Shown: in pieces, positions 1 through 6,105 of the stretch | How positions within the stretch are numbered: the first letter of the stretch is position 1 | How the letters are laid out: each line of letters starts with the position of its first letter | NCBI GenBank assembly: GCA_023432005.1 | Contig: JAEYVF010000080.1 | Location: 1 to 22,527 of the forward strand | Reading direction: 5' to 3' | DNA length: 22,527 nt | Origin: Actinomycetes bacterium | Lineage (GTDB): Bacteria > Actinomycetota > Actinomycetes > Actinomycetales > Microbacteriaceae | Program-made: the position numbers and the translations under genes | Notes under the pieces: model-generated | What the model was told of the DNA's origin: nothing | Databases searched by the model: none | What the model saw: only the letters and a program-made list of their open reading frames with translations

Positions 1-64
1 GGCCGCGGTCACCGCCGTGCTGCGCCGCGGCGAGACGGTGGCGCCGCCTCTCCGTCGCCCCTAG
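1..64 (+). CDS. 3' end of an unidentified gene (left edge)
   Basis: The first 64 bases read as one open frame (first full codon at 2) ending in TAG at 62-64. The 20 visible residues end in RGETVAPPLRRP. Almost every third codon position is G or C, as in the certain genes of this window, and the stop lies just before the 3' end of the convergent minus-strand gene, which is where a real gene end would be expected. No domain can be recognised in so short a piece, and a chance open frame in GC-rich DNA is possible. Confidence 0.4.
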   Translation, partial: AAVTAVLRRGETVAPPLRRP

Positions 65-85
65 CCGGCCGTCTCATCCGGCCGG
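65..85. terminator. candidate bidirectional hairpin between convergent genes
   Basis: CCGGCC (65-70) and GGCCGG (80-85) form a perfect 6-bp stem with a 9-nt loop. It lies between the TAG of the left-edge gene and the end of the convergent anti-sigma-like gene, whose stop codon is in the loop. There is no T-run, so if it terminates it would be of the tail-less kind common in actinobacteria. Confidence 0.3.
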
Positions 86-1192
86 GGCGGAGTCGACGGG
101 CGTGATCGTCGTGACCGTGCGGGAGTCCGGCAGCGAGTCGGGCACGAGCGATCCGCCCGAGCCGCGCGTCATCGTGGAGGCGAGCACGAGGCCGGACGCC
201 GTGTCGACGGTCACGGCGTTCGTGCGGGACTCGCCCGCGTAGGTCCACGAGCGCTGGAGGGTGACGACGGATCCGGCGGCCTCGGCGATCGTCACGCCCG
301 GCGTGCGCGAGAGCGCTCGGAACATGGCCGCGCGCAGCTCGGGCGGCGCCGCGTTCGTCTCGAGGTCCTGCACGATGAGCATGAACTCGGCGCCCGGCTC
401 ACCTGCCGTGGACGCGTACCAGGCGTAGAGCGCGTCGGGATCCCTCGGCAGCCGCGCGAAGTACGCGTCGGATGCGAGCAGCAGCCCCCCGGGCTCGCTC
501 GCCGTGCCCGGCATCCCGCCCCGCTCGCGGTACACGATGCCCCCCGGCGGGAGGGTGGAGTCGAAGTACGCGAAGCTCGCGTCCCACTCGGCGAACCGCG
601 CGGCCGCATCCGGCCCGAAGGTGCTCACGAGCGTGCGGTCGCCGTGGAAGACCCGCACCCACTCCGCCGAGCGGTCGGCGGGGATGTAGGTCGTATAGGT
701 GCTCGCGACGACCCATCCCGACGTGGCGGCGTCGCGCGGCACGTCGAAGGCCTGCGTGGCGTTCGCGAGCACGAGCTGCTCGACGCGCGACTCGAGCTTG
801 AGGTAGCGCCCCGCGGCGATCTGCGACCCGGCGGATGCGGGGGCGAGCACCGCCATCCGCTCGAGCACGCCGTCGGCGGTCTCGACGTCCTCGTGCGAGG
901 GGGTGGGGTCGGGCGCCCGGGTCGATTCGGGGGCCGTGGGCTCATGGGTCCCCGCGACGGGAGTCGTCGGGGCGGGCTGCCACAGGCTCACGACGAGGGC
1001 GGTCGCGGCGACGGCGGCGACGGCTCCGGCGCCCACGCCGATCGCAAGGGCCGGGCGGACCGGACGCGCCGCCCGCACGGCCGGCTCGCCCGCGAGGACG
1101 CGCTCGAGGCGGTCCCGGGAGCGGGCGAGTGCGGCCTCGTCGATGTCCTGATCGGCCGCGATGAGCCGTACCTCGTCGATGACGTCCATCAT
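74..1192 (-). CDS. CU044_5270-like membrane protein, putative partner of the adjacent sigma factor
   Basis: The 372-residue protein has a short charged N-terminal cytoplasmic part (about 1-46), one membrane segment (about 48-70, rich in Ala, Val and Gly), a Pro/Thr-rich linker and a large extracytoplasmic domain. This layout, placed directly behind an ECF sigma gene, matches the actinobacterial family named CU044_5270, which is thought to act with the sigma factor; that role is not proven. The start is fixed by an ATGA overlap with the sigma gene (1189-1192) and by AGGAGG five bases upstream. A second ATG follows immediately. I see no HxxxCxxC zinc motif of a classical ZAS anti-sigma factor, so the mode of sigma control, if any, differs from RsrA/RsiW types. 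Confidence 0.75.
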   Translation of the reverse strand: MMDVIDEVRLIAADQDIDEAALARSRDRLERVLAGEPAVRAARPVRPALAIGVGAGAVAAVAATALVVSLWQPAPTTPVAGTHEPTAPESTRAPDPTPSHEDVETADGVLERMAVLAPASAGSQIAAGRYLKLESRVEQLVLANATQAFDVPRDAATSGWVVASTYTTYIPADRSAEWVRVFHGDRTLVSTFGPDAAARFAEWDASFAYFDSTLPPGGIVYRERGGMPGTASEPGGLLLASDAYFARLPRDPDALYAWYASTAGEPGAEFMLIVQDLETNAAPPELRAAMFRALSRTPGVTIAEAAGSVVTLQRSWTYAGESRTNAVTVDTASGLVLASTMTRGSGGSLVPDSLPDSRTVTTITPVDSAPAG

Positions 1193-1776
1193 TCGGTCCT
1201 CCTGTCGAGTACGCCGCGCGGGTCGGGGGCGGTGGTGCCGGATGCCGCGGTGAGCCGGCGGCGAACGCGGTTGAGTCGGGAGCGCACGGTGCCGATGGGC
1301 ACGTCGAGCGCGATCGCCACCTCCTCGTAGCTCAGCTCGCCCCAGGCGTAGAGCAGGAGGGTGTCGCGGTCGCGCTGCGACAGGGCCGCGATCCGCGGCG
1401 AGAGCGCGCGGATGGTGGTGCGGGCGTCCTCGCGAGCGAGCGCGTCCTCGAGCGAGTCGGCATCGACCCTGCCCAGGCCGGCCCACGCGTCGAGGGCGCG
1501 GAACCGCCTCGCCTCGGTGCCGCGCTGCTTGCGGACGAGATTCGAGGCGATGCCGAAGAGCCACGGCCCGGCAGACTCCCAGGAGGTGTCGAAGCTCGAC
1601 CGCCTGCGGAACGCCACGAGGAACGTCTCGCTCAGGAGGTCCTCGGCGCTCGCGGGGCCGACCCGGCGAGCGAGGTAGCGCCCCAGCTGCCGGGCGTGCC
1701 GGTCGAACAGCTCGCCGAAGGCGGGGGCGTGCTCGATCGAGCGCGCGATGATCTCGCTGTCGGTCGTGGTGGTCAC
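1189..1776 (-). CDS. ECF-type RNA polymerase sigma factor (sigma-70 family)
   Basis: The 195-residue protein has the two-domain layout of group 4 sigma factors. Sigma-2 spans about residues 19-85, with AEDLLSETFLVAF and PWLFGIASNLVR as recognition landmarks. Sigma-4 spans about 125-175, with a helix-turn-helix around LSYEEVAIALDVPIGTVRSR. It would direct RNA polymerase to a small promoter set. The start is GTG at 1774-1776; no clear Shine-Dalgarno precedes it, and an ATG at 1776-1778 is out of frame. The gene lies 57 bp behind the epimerase-like gene and overlaps its membrane partner by four bases, so the pair is translationally coupled. The target regulon cannot be read from this window. Confidence 0.9.
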   Translation of the reverse strand: MTTTTDSEIIARSIEHAPAFGELFDRHARQLGRYLARRVGPASAEDLLSETFLVAFRRRSSFDTSWESAGPWLFGIASNLVRKQRGTEARRFRALDAWAGLGRVDADSLEDALAREDARTTIRALSPRIAALSQRDRDTLLLYAWGELSYEEVAIALDVPIGTVRSRLNRVRRRLTAASGTTAPDPRGVLDRRTE

Positions 1777-1833
1777 ATCAGGTATTGCCCGTTCGCGTCG
1801 ATCCGGTTCACGCCGAGGACCGGCCTCGAGGCT

Positions 1834-2814
1834 CTAGTGCTCCGCCAGCCGGTCGAACGCCGCGTCGAGTTCGGCGTCGACGCGTCGACGCGACGGGTCG
1901 GCGAGGTGCCATTCGGCGATCTCCCGCGCGCCCTCCGCGAAGGGCGTTGTCGCGGCCCACCCCGGCACGAGCGTCTTGATGCGGGTGTTGTCGAAGAGCA
2001 CCGAGTGGGCCTTGTCGCCGACGAGGCCGGGGCCCATCTCAGGGATCTCGCGCGCGATCGCATCCGAGGCGACGTGCACGATCCGGGGCTCGACGCCGAG
2101 CGCGCGCCCGAGCAGTCGTGTGATCTCGTCCCACGTGAGCGACTCGTCGCCCGTGATGTGGACGGGCGACCCCACGGCGTGCGGGTTGCCGAAGAGCCCG
2201 ACGAAGGCGCGCGCGAAGTCGCGGGCGTGCGTGAGGGTCCACCAGCTCGTACCGTCGCCGTGCACGATGACGGGCTTGCCGTCGAGCATGCGCTGCAGCG
2301 TCGTCCACGCGCCCTCGAGCGGGATGAGGGTCGCGTCGTAGGTGTGCGAGGGGCGCACGATCGTCATCGGGAAGCCGCTGTCGCGGTAGGCGGCGACGAG
2401 CAGGTCCTCGCACGCGATCTTGTCGCGCGAGTACGGCCAGAACGGGTTGCGCAGCGCCGTCGACTCCACGATCGGCAACTGCGCGATCGGCTTCTGGTAC
2501 GCGGATGCCGAGGAGATGAAGAGGTACTGTCCCGTGCGGCCGGAGAAGAGGTCGACATCCGCCCGCACCTGCTCGGGGCGGAACGCACGGAAGTTGGCGA
2601 CGACGTCGAACTCCCGCGAGCCGACGGCGGTCGCGACGGACGCCGCGTCGTCGGCGTCGCCGACGACGACCTCGGCGCCCTCGATGGGTGGGCGGGTCGT
2701 CGAGCGCCCGCGGTTGAGGAGCGTCACCTCGAAGCCGCGCTCGACCGCGAGCCGCGAGACCGAGGAGCTGATGATGCCGTTGCCGCCGATGATGAGCACC
2801 CGCTGCGCTGCCAT
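1834..2814 (-). CDS. NAD-dependent epimerase/dehydratase family protein (extended SDR)
   Basis: The 326-residue protein begins with a Rossmann strand and the dinucleotide loop GGNGIIS (about 10-16), a variant of GxxGxxG. It has the SDR active-site set: serines at SSASAY (101-106) and Y128-SRD-K132. A substrate-recognition C-terminal half follows, with RPSHTYD and a WDEIT segment typical of extended SDRs acting on nucleotide sugars or related compounds. The exact substrate is not predictable. It is the first gene of a three-gene minus-strand run ending in the sigma/anti-sigma-like pair. ATG at 2812-2814 is preceded by TAGACT six bases upstream, which suggests a leaderless transcript. Confidence 0.85.
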   Translation of the reverse strand: MAAQRVLIIGGNGIISSSVSRLAVERGFEVTLLNRGRSTTRPPIEGAEVVVGDADDAASVATAVGSREFDVVANFRAFRPEQVRADVDLFSGRTGQYLFISSASAYQKPIAQLPIVESTALRNPFWPYSRDKIACEDLLVAAYRDSGFPMTIVRPSHTYDATLIPLEGAWTTLQRMLDGKPVIVHGDGTSWWTLTHARDFARAFVGLFGNPHAVGSPVHITGDESLTWDEITRLLGRALGVEPRIVHVASDAIAREIPEMGPGLVGDKAHSVLFDNTRIKTLVPGWAATTPFAEGAREIAEWHLADPSRRRVDAELDAAFDRLAEH

Positions 2815-2820
2815 GTCGCG

Positions 2821-2826
2821 AGTCTA
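2821..2826 (-). promoter_or_regulatory. candidate leaderless -10 for the epimerase-like gene
   Basis: Read on the minus strand, TAGACT is followed by six bases and then the ATG at 2814. This matches the TANNNT plus 6-7 nt spacing known for leaderless actinobacterial transcripts, and no Shine-Dalgarno is present. No convincing -35 box is visible. Confidence 0.4.
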
Positions 2827-2906
2827 GGTCGGCCGAACGCTGCCGCGCTCGGCCCCGGGCGGCGGTCATCTCTGCCGCACACAGCCAACCGCTGCGGCGT
2901 TGTGCA

Positions 2907-2912
2907 TAGGCT
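2907..2912 (+). promoter_or_regulatory. candidate leaderless -10 for the M13 peptidase gene
   Basis: TAGGCT is followed by seven bases (gacgcgt) and the ATG at 2920. There is no Shine-Dalgarno in this gap, so transcription probably starts at or next to the A of the start codon. It mirrors the arrangement on the opposite strand of the same divergent 105-bp region. No clear -35 box is seen. Confidence 0.4.
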
Positions 2913-2919
2913 GACGCGT

Positions 2920-4893
2920 ATGACCGACGCCGCTCCCGCCTCCACCGCATCCGGAATCGCGCTCGACGAACTCGATCCGGCCGTACGCCCGCAGGACGAC
3001 CTGTTCCGGCACGTGAACGGCAAGTGGATCGCGCGCACCGAGATCCCGTCGGACAAGGCTCGCTACGGCTCGTTCTACGTGCTCGCCGAGGCGGCCGAGC
3101 ACGCGGTGCGCGACATCATCGAGGAGGCCCAGCACGCACCCGCCGGCACCGAGGAGCGCAAGGTAGGCGACCTCTACGCGAGCTTCATGGACGAGGACAC
3201 CATCGAGGCGCTCGCGTGGGAGCCCATCCGCGCCGAGCTCGCGTCGGTGGCCGAGATCTCCGACATCCCCTCGTTCCTGCGCGCCCTCGGAGCCTTCGAG
3301 CGCACGGGCGTCAGCGGGTTCTTCGCGGCGTTCGTCGACAACGACCCGGGCGACCCTGAGCGCTACCTCGTGTTCCTCGAGCAGGCGGGCCTCGGCCTCC
3401 CCGACGAGTCGTACTACCGCGAGGAGAAGTTCGCCGACATCCGCACGGCCTATCTCGCCTACCTCGAGCGGATGCTGACCCTCGCGGGGTTCGACAAGTG
3501 CCCGAAGCGCGCCGCCCGCGTGCTCGAGCTCGAGACCGCGATCGCCGCGCACCACTGGGACAACGTGCGCACGCGCGACAGCCAGGCCACGTACAACCCG
3601 ATGTCGTGGACGGATGCGGCGGCGCTCGCGAAGGACGTGCCGCTCGACCTGTGGCTCGACGGCCTGGGTGCGCCGACCGGTGCGTTCGAGACGGTCGTGG
3701 TCCGCGAGCCGAGCTTCGTCGAGGGGCTCTCGGAGCTGCTCGTCGAGGACCGCCTGACCGCGTGGCGCGACTGGCTCCGCTTCCAGCTCATCCGCTCGGT
3801 CGCCCCGTATCTGCACGCCGAGGTCGTGAAGACCAACTTCGACTTCTACGGCACGACGCTCACGGGCCAGCCCGAGATGCGCGCCCGCTGGAAGCGCGGC
3901 GTCTCGCTCGTCGAGGGCGCGATGGGGGAGGCCGTCGGCAAGGTCTACGTCGAGCGGCATTTCAGCCCCACCGCGAAGACGGCCATGGACGAGCTCGTCG
4001 CGAACCTCGTCGAGGCCTACCGTCAGTCGATCGAGACGCTCGACTGGATGACGGATGCCACGCGGCAGCGCGCGCTCGAGAAGCTCGGCAAGTTCACGCC
4101 CAAGATCGGCTACCCGGCGAAGTGGCGCGACTACTCCTCGCTCACGGTCGTCGCATCCGACCTCGTCGCGAACGTGCGGGCGACGGCGGCGTTCGAGTTC
4201 GCGCGCGAGCTCGGCAAGATCGGCAAGCCGATCGACCGCGACGAGTGGTTCATGACGCCGCAGACCATCAACGCCTACTACAACCCCGGGTTCAACGAGA
4301 TCGTGTTCCCCGCGGCGATCCTGCAGTACCCGTTCTTCGACGAGAACCGGGATGCGGCGGCCAACTACGGCGCGATCGGCGCCGTCATCGGGCACGAGAT
4401 CGGGCACGGCTTCGACGACCAGGGCTCGCGGTTCGACGGCGACGGGCGCCTCACCGACTGGTGGACGGCCGAGGACCGGGCGGCGTTCGAGGAGCGCACC
4501 CGTGCGCTCATCGCGCAGTACGACGCGCTCGAGCCCGCGCAGCTGCCTGGCCACCATGTCAACGGCGCCCTCACGATCGGCGAGAACATCGGCGACCTCG
4601 GGGGCCTCGGCATCGCGTGGAAGGCCTACCTCATCTCCCTGGCCGGCGAGGAGCCGCCGGTCGTCGACGGGCTCACGGGTGCCGAGCGCTTCCTCTTGAG
4701 CTGGGCCCAGGCGTGGCAGATGAAGCTGCGCGACGAGGAGGCGCTGCGGCTGCTCTCGATCGACCCGCATTCGCCGAACGAGTTCCGCTGCAACCAGATC
4801 GTCCGTAACCTGGACGTGTTCTTCGACGCCTTCGGAGTCGCACCCGACGACGCCCTCTGGCTCGATCCCGACGACAGGGTCACCATTTGGTAG
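2920..4893 (+). CDS. pepO: M13 family zinc metallopeptidase (neprilysin/PepO type)
   Basis: The 657-residue protein has the usual length of bacterial M13 peptidases. It carries the catalytic HExxH as H492-E493-I-G-H496, the third zinc ligand E555 in ENIGDLGG with the supporting D559, the substrate-binding INAYYNP segment, and a C-terminal tryptophan (ending in VTIW). These are the family landmarks for hydrolysis of oligopeptides. There is no signal peptide or membrane anchor, so it should act in the cytoplasm like PepO, unlike membrane-anchored neprilysin. The start is chosen at ATG 2920 because homology begins right after it (VRPQDDLFRHVNGKW) and a -10-like hexamer lies at leaderless spacing. 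The following serine hydrolase gene overlaps its 3' end. pepO is used as the nearest family symbol; orthology to a specific PepO is not tested. Confidence 0.93.
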   Translation: MTDAAPASTASGIALDELDPAVRPQDDLFRHVNGKWIARTEIPSDKARYGSFYVLAEAAEHAVRDIIEEAQHAPAGTEERKVGDLYASFMDEDTIEALAWEPIRAELASVAEISDIPSFLRALGAFERTGVSGFFAAFVDNDPGDPERYLVFLEQAGLGLPDESYYREEKFADIRTAYLAYLERMLTLAGFDKCPKRAARVLELETAIAAHHWDNVRTRDSQATYNPMSWTDAAALAKDVPLDLWLDGLGAPTGAFETVVVREPSFVEGLSELLVEDRLTAWRDWLRFQLIRSVAPYLHAEVVKTNFDFYGTTLTGQPEMRARWKRGVSLVEGAMGEAVGKVYVERHFSPTAKTAMDELVANLVEAYRQSIETLDWMTDATRQRALEKLGKFTPKIGYPAKWRDYSSLTVVASDLVANVRATAAFEFARELGKIGKPIDRDEWFMTPQTINAYYNPGFNEIVFPAAILQYPFFDENRDAAANYGAIGAVIGHEIGHGFDDQGSRFDGDGRLTDWWTAEDRAAFEERTRALIAQYDALEPAQLPGHHVNGALTIGENIGDLGGLGIAWKAYLISLAGEEPPVVDGLTGAERFLLSWAQAWQMKLRDEEALRLLSIDPHSPNEFRCNQIVRNLDVFFDAFGVAPDDALWLDPDDRVTIW

Positions 4894-5795
4894 ACACCCC
4901 CGTGCTCCCCGGACGGCGCGCGCGTGTGCAGGAGGCACGTGCGCCCCGCCACCGTGCGGATCGCGTCGATCCGAGCTTCGGCGGCGCCTTCCAGGCCCTC
5001 GGCGAGCTCGCCTACGGCGGCGCGCAGGTCTCGGCATCGGTCATCGACCTCGACTCCGACGCGCGGGTGCTCTCGATCGACGATCGGATCGTCTTGCCCA
5101 CGGCATCCGTCGGCAAGATCCTGCTCCTCATCGAGGTGTCGGCGCGCCTGTCGCAGCAGGCGGTGCCCGCGATCGAGGTGCTCGACAAGACCGCGAAGGA
5201 CGCCGTGGGCGACTCGGGGCTGTGGCGGCACCTGCAGGCGCGGTCGCTCCCGCTCGCCGACATCGCGACCCTCGTGGGTGCCACGAGCGACAACCTCGCC
5301 ACGAACGTGCTGTTGCGCGAGGTGGGGCTGGATGCGGTGCGCGCCCGCACGGAGGAGCTCGGGCTCCTGCGCACGGCCCTGCTCGATCTCGTGCGCGATC
5401 ACCGCGGGCCCGACGACGCCCCCCAGCTCTCGGTGGGCTCGACGGCCGAGCTCGCGTGGCTGTTCGCGGCGCTCGCGCGAGGGCAGGTGGTCGACGCACT
5501 CACCTCGTCGCGCGTGCTCGGCTGGCTCTCGCTCAACACCGACCTCTCGATGGTCGCGAGCGCGTTCGGGGTGGACCCCCTCTCGCACCGCGGCGTCGAT
5601 CACGGACTGCAGCTCGTCAACAAGACGGGGACGGATACGGGGGTGCGATCGGAGGTCGGCATCCTGCGGGGGCCGCGCCGCGGGCTCGCCTACGCCGTGT
5701 CGGTGCAGTTCGCGGATCGCTCGATCGCGGCGCGGCTGCGCGTCCTCGACGCCCTGCGCGCCGTGGGCTTCGACCTGCTGGAGTACGTGCACTGA
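4887..5795 (+). CDS. class A beta-lactamase-fold serine hydrolase, cytoplasmic
   Basis: The 302-residue protein (counted from TTG 4887) shows the three active-site elements of the class A fold: S74-VG-K77, S134-D135-N136 exactly 60 residues later, and K246-T247-G248. The omega-loop glutamate (ExxLN), needed for deacylation in true beta-lactamases, is absent, and there is no signal peptide. A role as an antibiotic-resistance enzyme is therefore unlikely; it may be an esterase or amidase-like hydrolase, or a penicillin-recognising relic. The start is uncertain: TTG 4887 overlaps the M13 stop by seven bases (coupling), while GTG 4902 or GTG 4926 would trim a basic, low-complexity N-terminus. The gene is probably co-transcribed with the peptidase. 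Confidence 0.8.
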   Translation: MVDTPVLPGRRARVQEARAPRHRADRVDPSFGGAFQALGELAYGGAQVSASVIDLDSDARVLSIDDRIVLPTASVGKILLLIEVSARLSQQAVPAIEVLDKTAKDAVGDSGLWRHLQARSLPLADIATLVGATSDNLATNVLLREVGLDAVRARTEELGLLRTALLDLVRDHRGPDDAPQLSVGSTAELAWLFAALARGQVVDALTSSRVLGWLSLNTDLSMVASAFGVDPLSHRGVDHGLQLVNKTGTDTGVRSEVGILRGPRRGLAYAVSVQFADRSIAARLRVLDALRAVGFDLLEYVH

Positions 5796-5827
5796 GTCGC
5801 TGACACGTCCTCCACCAGGTCGGTCTA

Positions 5828-5908
5828 CCCCCGTTGTCCCCAGATCGGCGACGGGGGTCTTGCGTCCCCCGGACGGGGGCCCTATCTTGTGCAGTGCACC
5901 TGCCAGGT
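5828..5908. promoter_or_regulatory. cluster of dyad symmetries around the promoter (operator candidate)
   Basis: Four dyads sit in 81 bp. CCCCCG (5828-5833) pairs with CGGGGG (5852-5857). CCCCCG-GA-CGGGGG (5866-5879) fills the -35/-10 spacer. GTGCA-G-TGCAC (5889-5899) begins directly after the -10 and spans the expected start point. ACCT-GCC-AGGT (5898-5908) follows. Their positions fit repressor or activator binding, but no binding protein can be named. The first pair could instead be a weak terminator for the upstream hydrolase gene. Confidence 0.4.
5860..5888 (+). promoter_or_regulatory. sigma-70-like promoter for the LALTG surface protein gene
   Basis: TTGCGT (5860-5865) and TATCTT (5883-5888) are separated by exactly 17 bp. 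The spacer is almost entirely a palindrome, CCCCCG-GA-CGGGGG (5866-5879). Transcription would start near 5895, giving a leader of about 208 nt before the GTG at 6103. It is the best promoter match I found in the window. Confidence 0.55.
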
Positions 5909-5995
5909 CCGTCCCCGCGGAATCCCACCGGGTCGGCGCACGCATCCCCCCGCTGTTTCCCGAATATCCCCCCGGATAGCCCCCCACATCCGCTT

Positions 5996-6105
5996 ACCCC
6001 GTCTCGGGCGACCCCCCACGCCGGTCATGCCGGTGCGCCCGAGACGTGGGTCCTTGCCCGTGCGCCGCCATGCGCGCGGGTCCCCTGCAAGGACGAACAA
6101 CCGTG
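5996..6105 (+). promoter_or_regulatory. structured 5' leader with a hairpin covering the Shine-Dalgarno
   Basis: Two large helices lie side by side. Helix 1 pairs 5996-6010 with 6036-6051: ten perfect pairs (GTCTCGGGCG with CGCCCGAGAC) plus five more across one bulged T at 6047. Helix 2 pairs GTCCTTG (6050-6056) with CAAGGAC (6088-6094), then CCCGTGCGC (6057-6065) with GCGCGCGGG (6072-6080, one G-U pair), with a 7-nt bulge on the 3' side and a 6-nt loop. The Shine-Dalgarno AAGGA (6089-6093) is inside the outer part of helix 2. This is the architecture of translational control by ligand, protein or temperature. It resembles no riboswitch family that I recognise. Confidence 0.5.

Noticed and set aside
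2866..5037. A 723-codon open frame on the minus strand opposite the M13 peptidase
   Set aside because: Its translation is Arg/Val/Asp/Glu-rich with no domains, while the plus strand encodes a full M13 enzyme. Long antisense frames are expected in DNA this rich in G and C.
4887..5795. Beta-lactam resistance gene
   Set aside because: It has no signal peptide and no omega-loop glutamate; the fold motifs alone do not support resistance.
6070..6072. ATG as the start of the surface protein
   Set aside because: It lies in the loop region of a stable hairpin without a Shine-Dalgarno and would add eleven residues before a normal signal peptide. GTG 6103 has AAGGA at a good distance.
5889..6102. Known riboswitch class (cyclic di-AMP, cobalamin, TPP or similar)
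   Set aside because: I could not find the conserved core sequences of these classes. The structure is reported as an unassigned leader.
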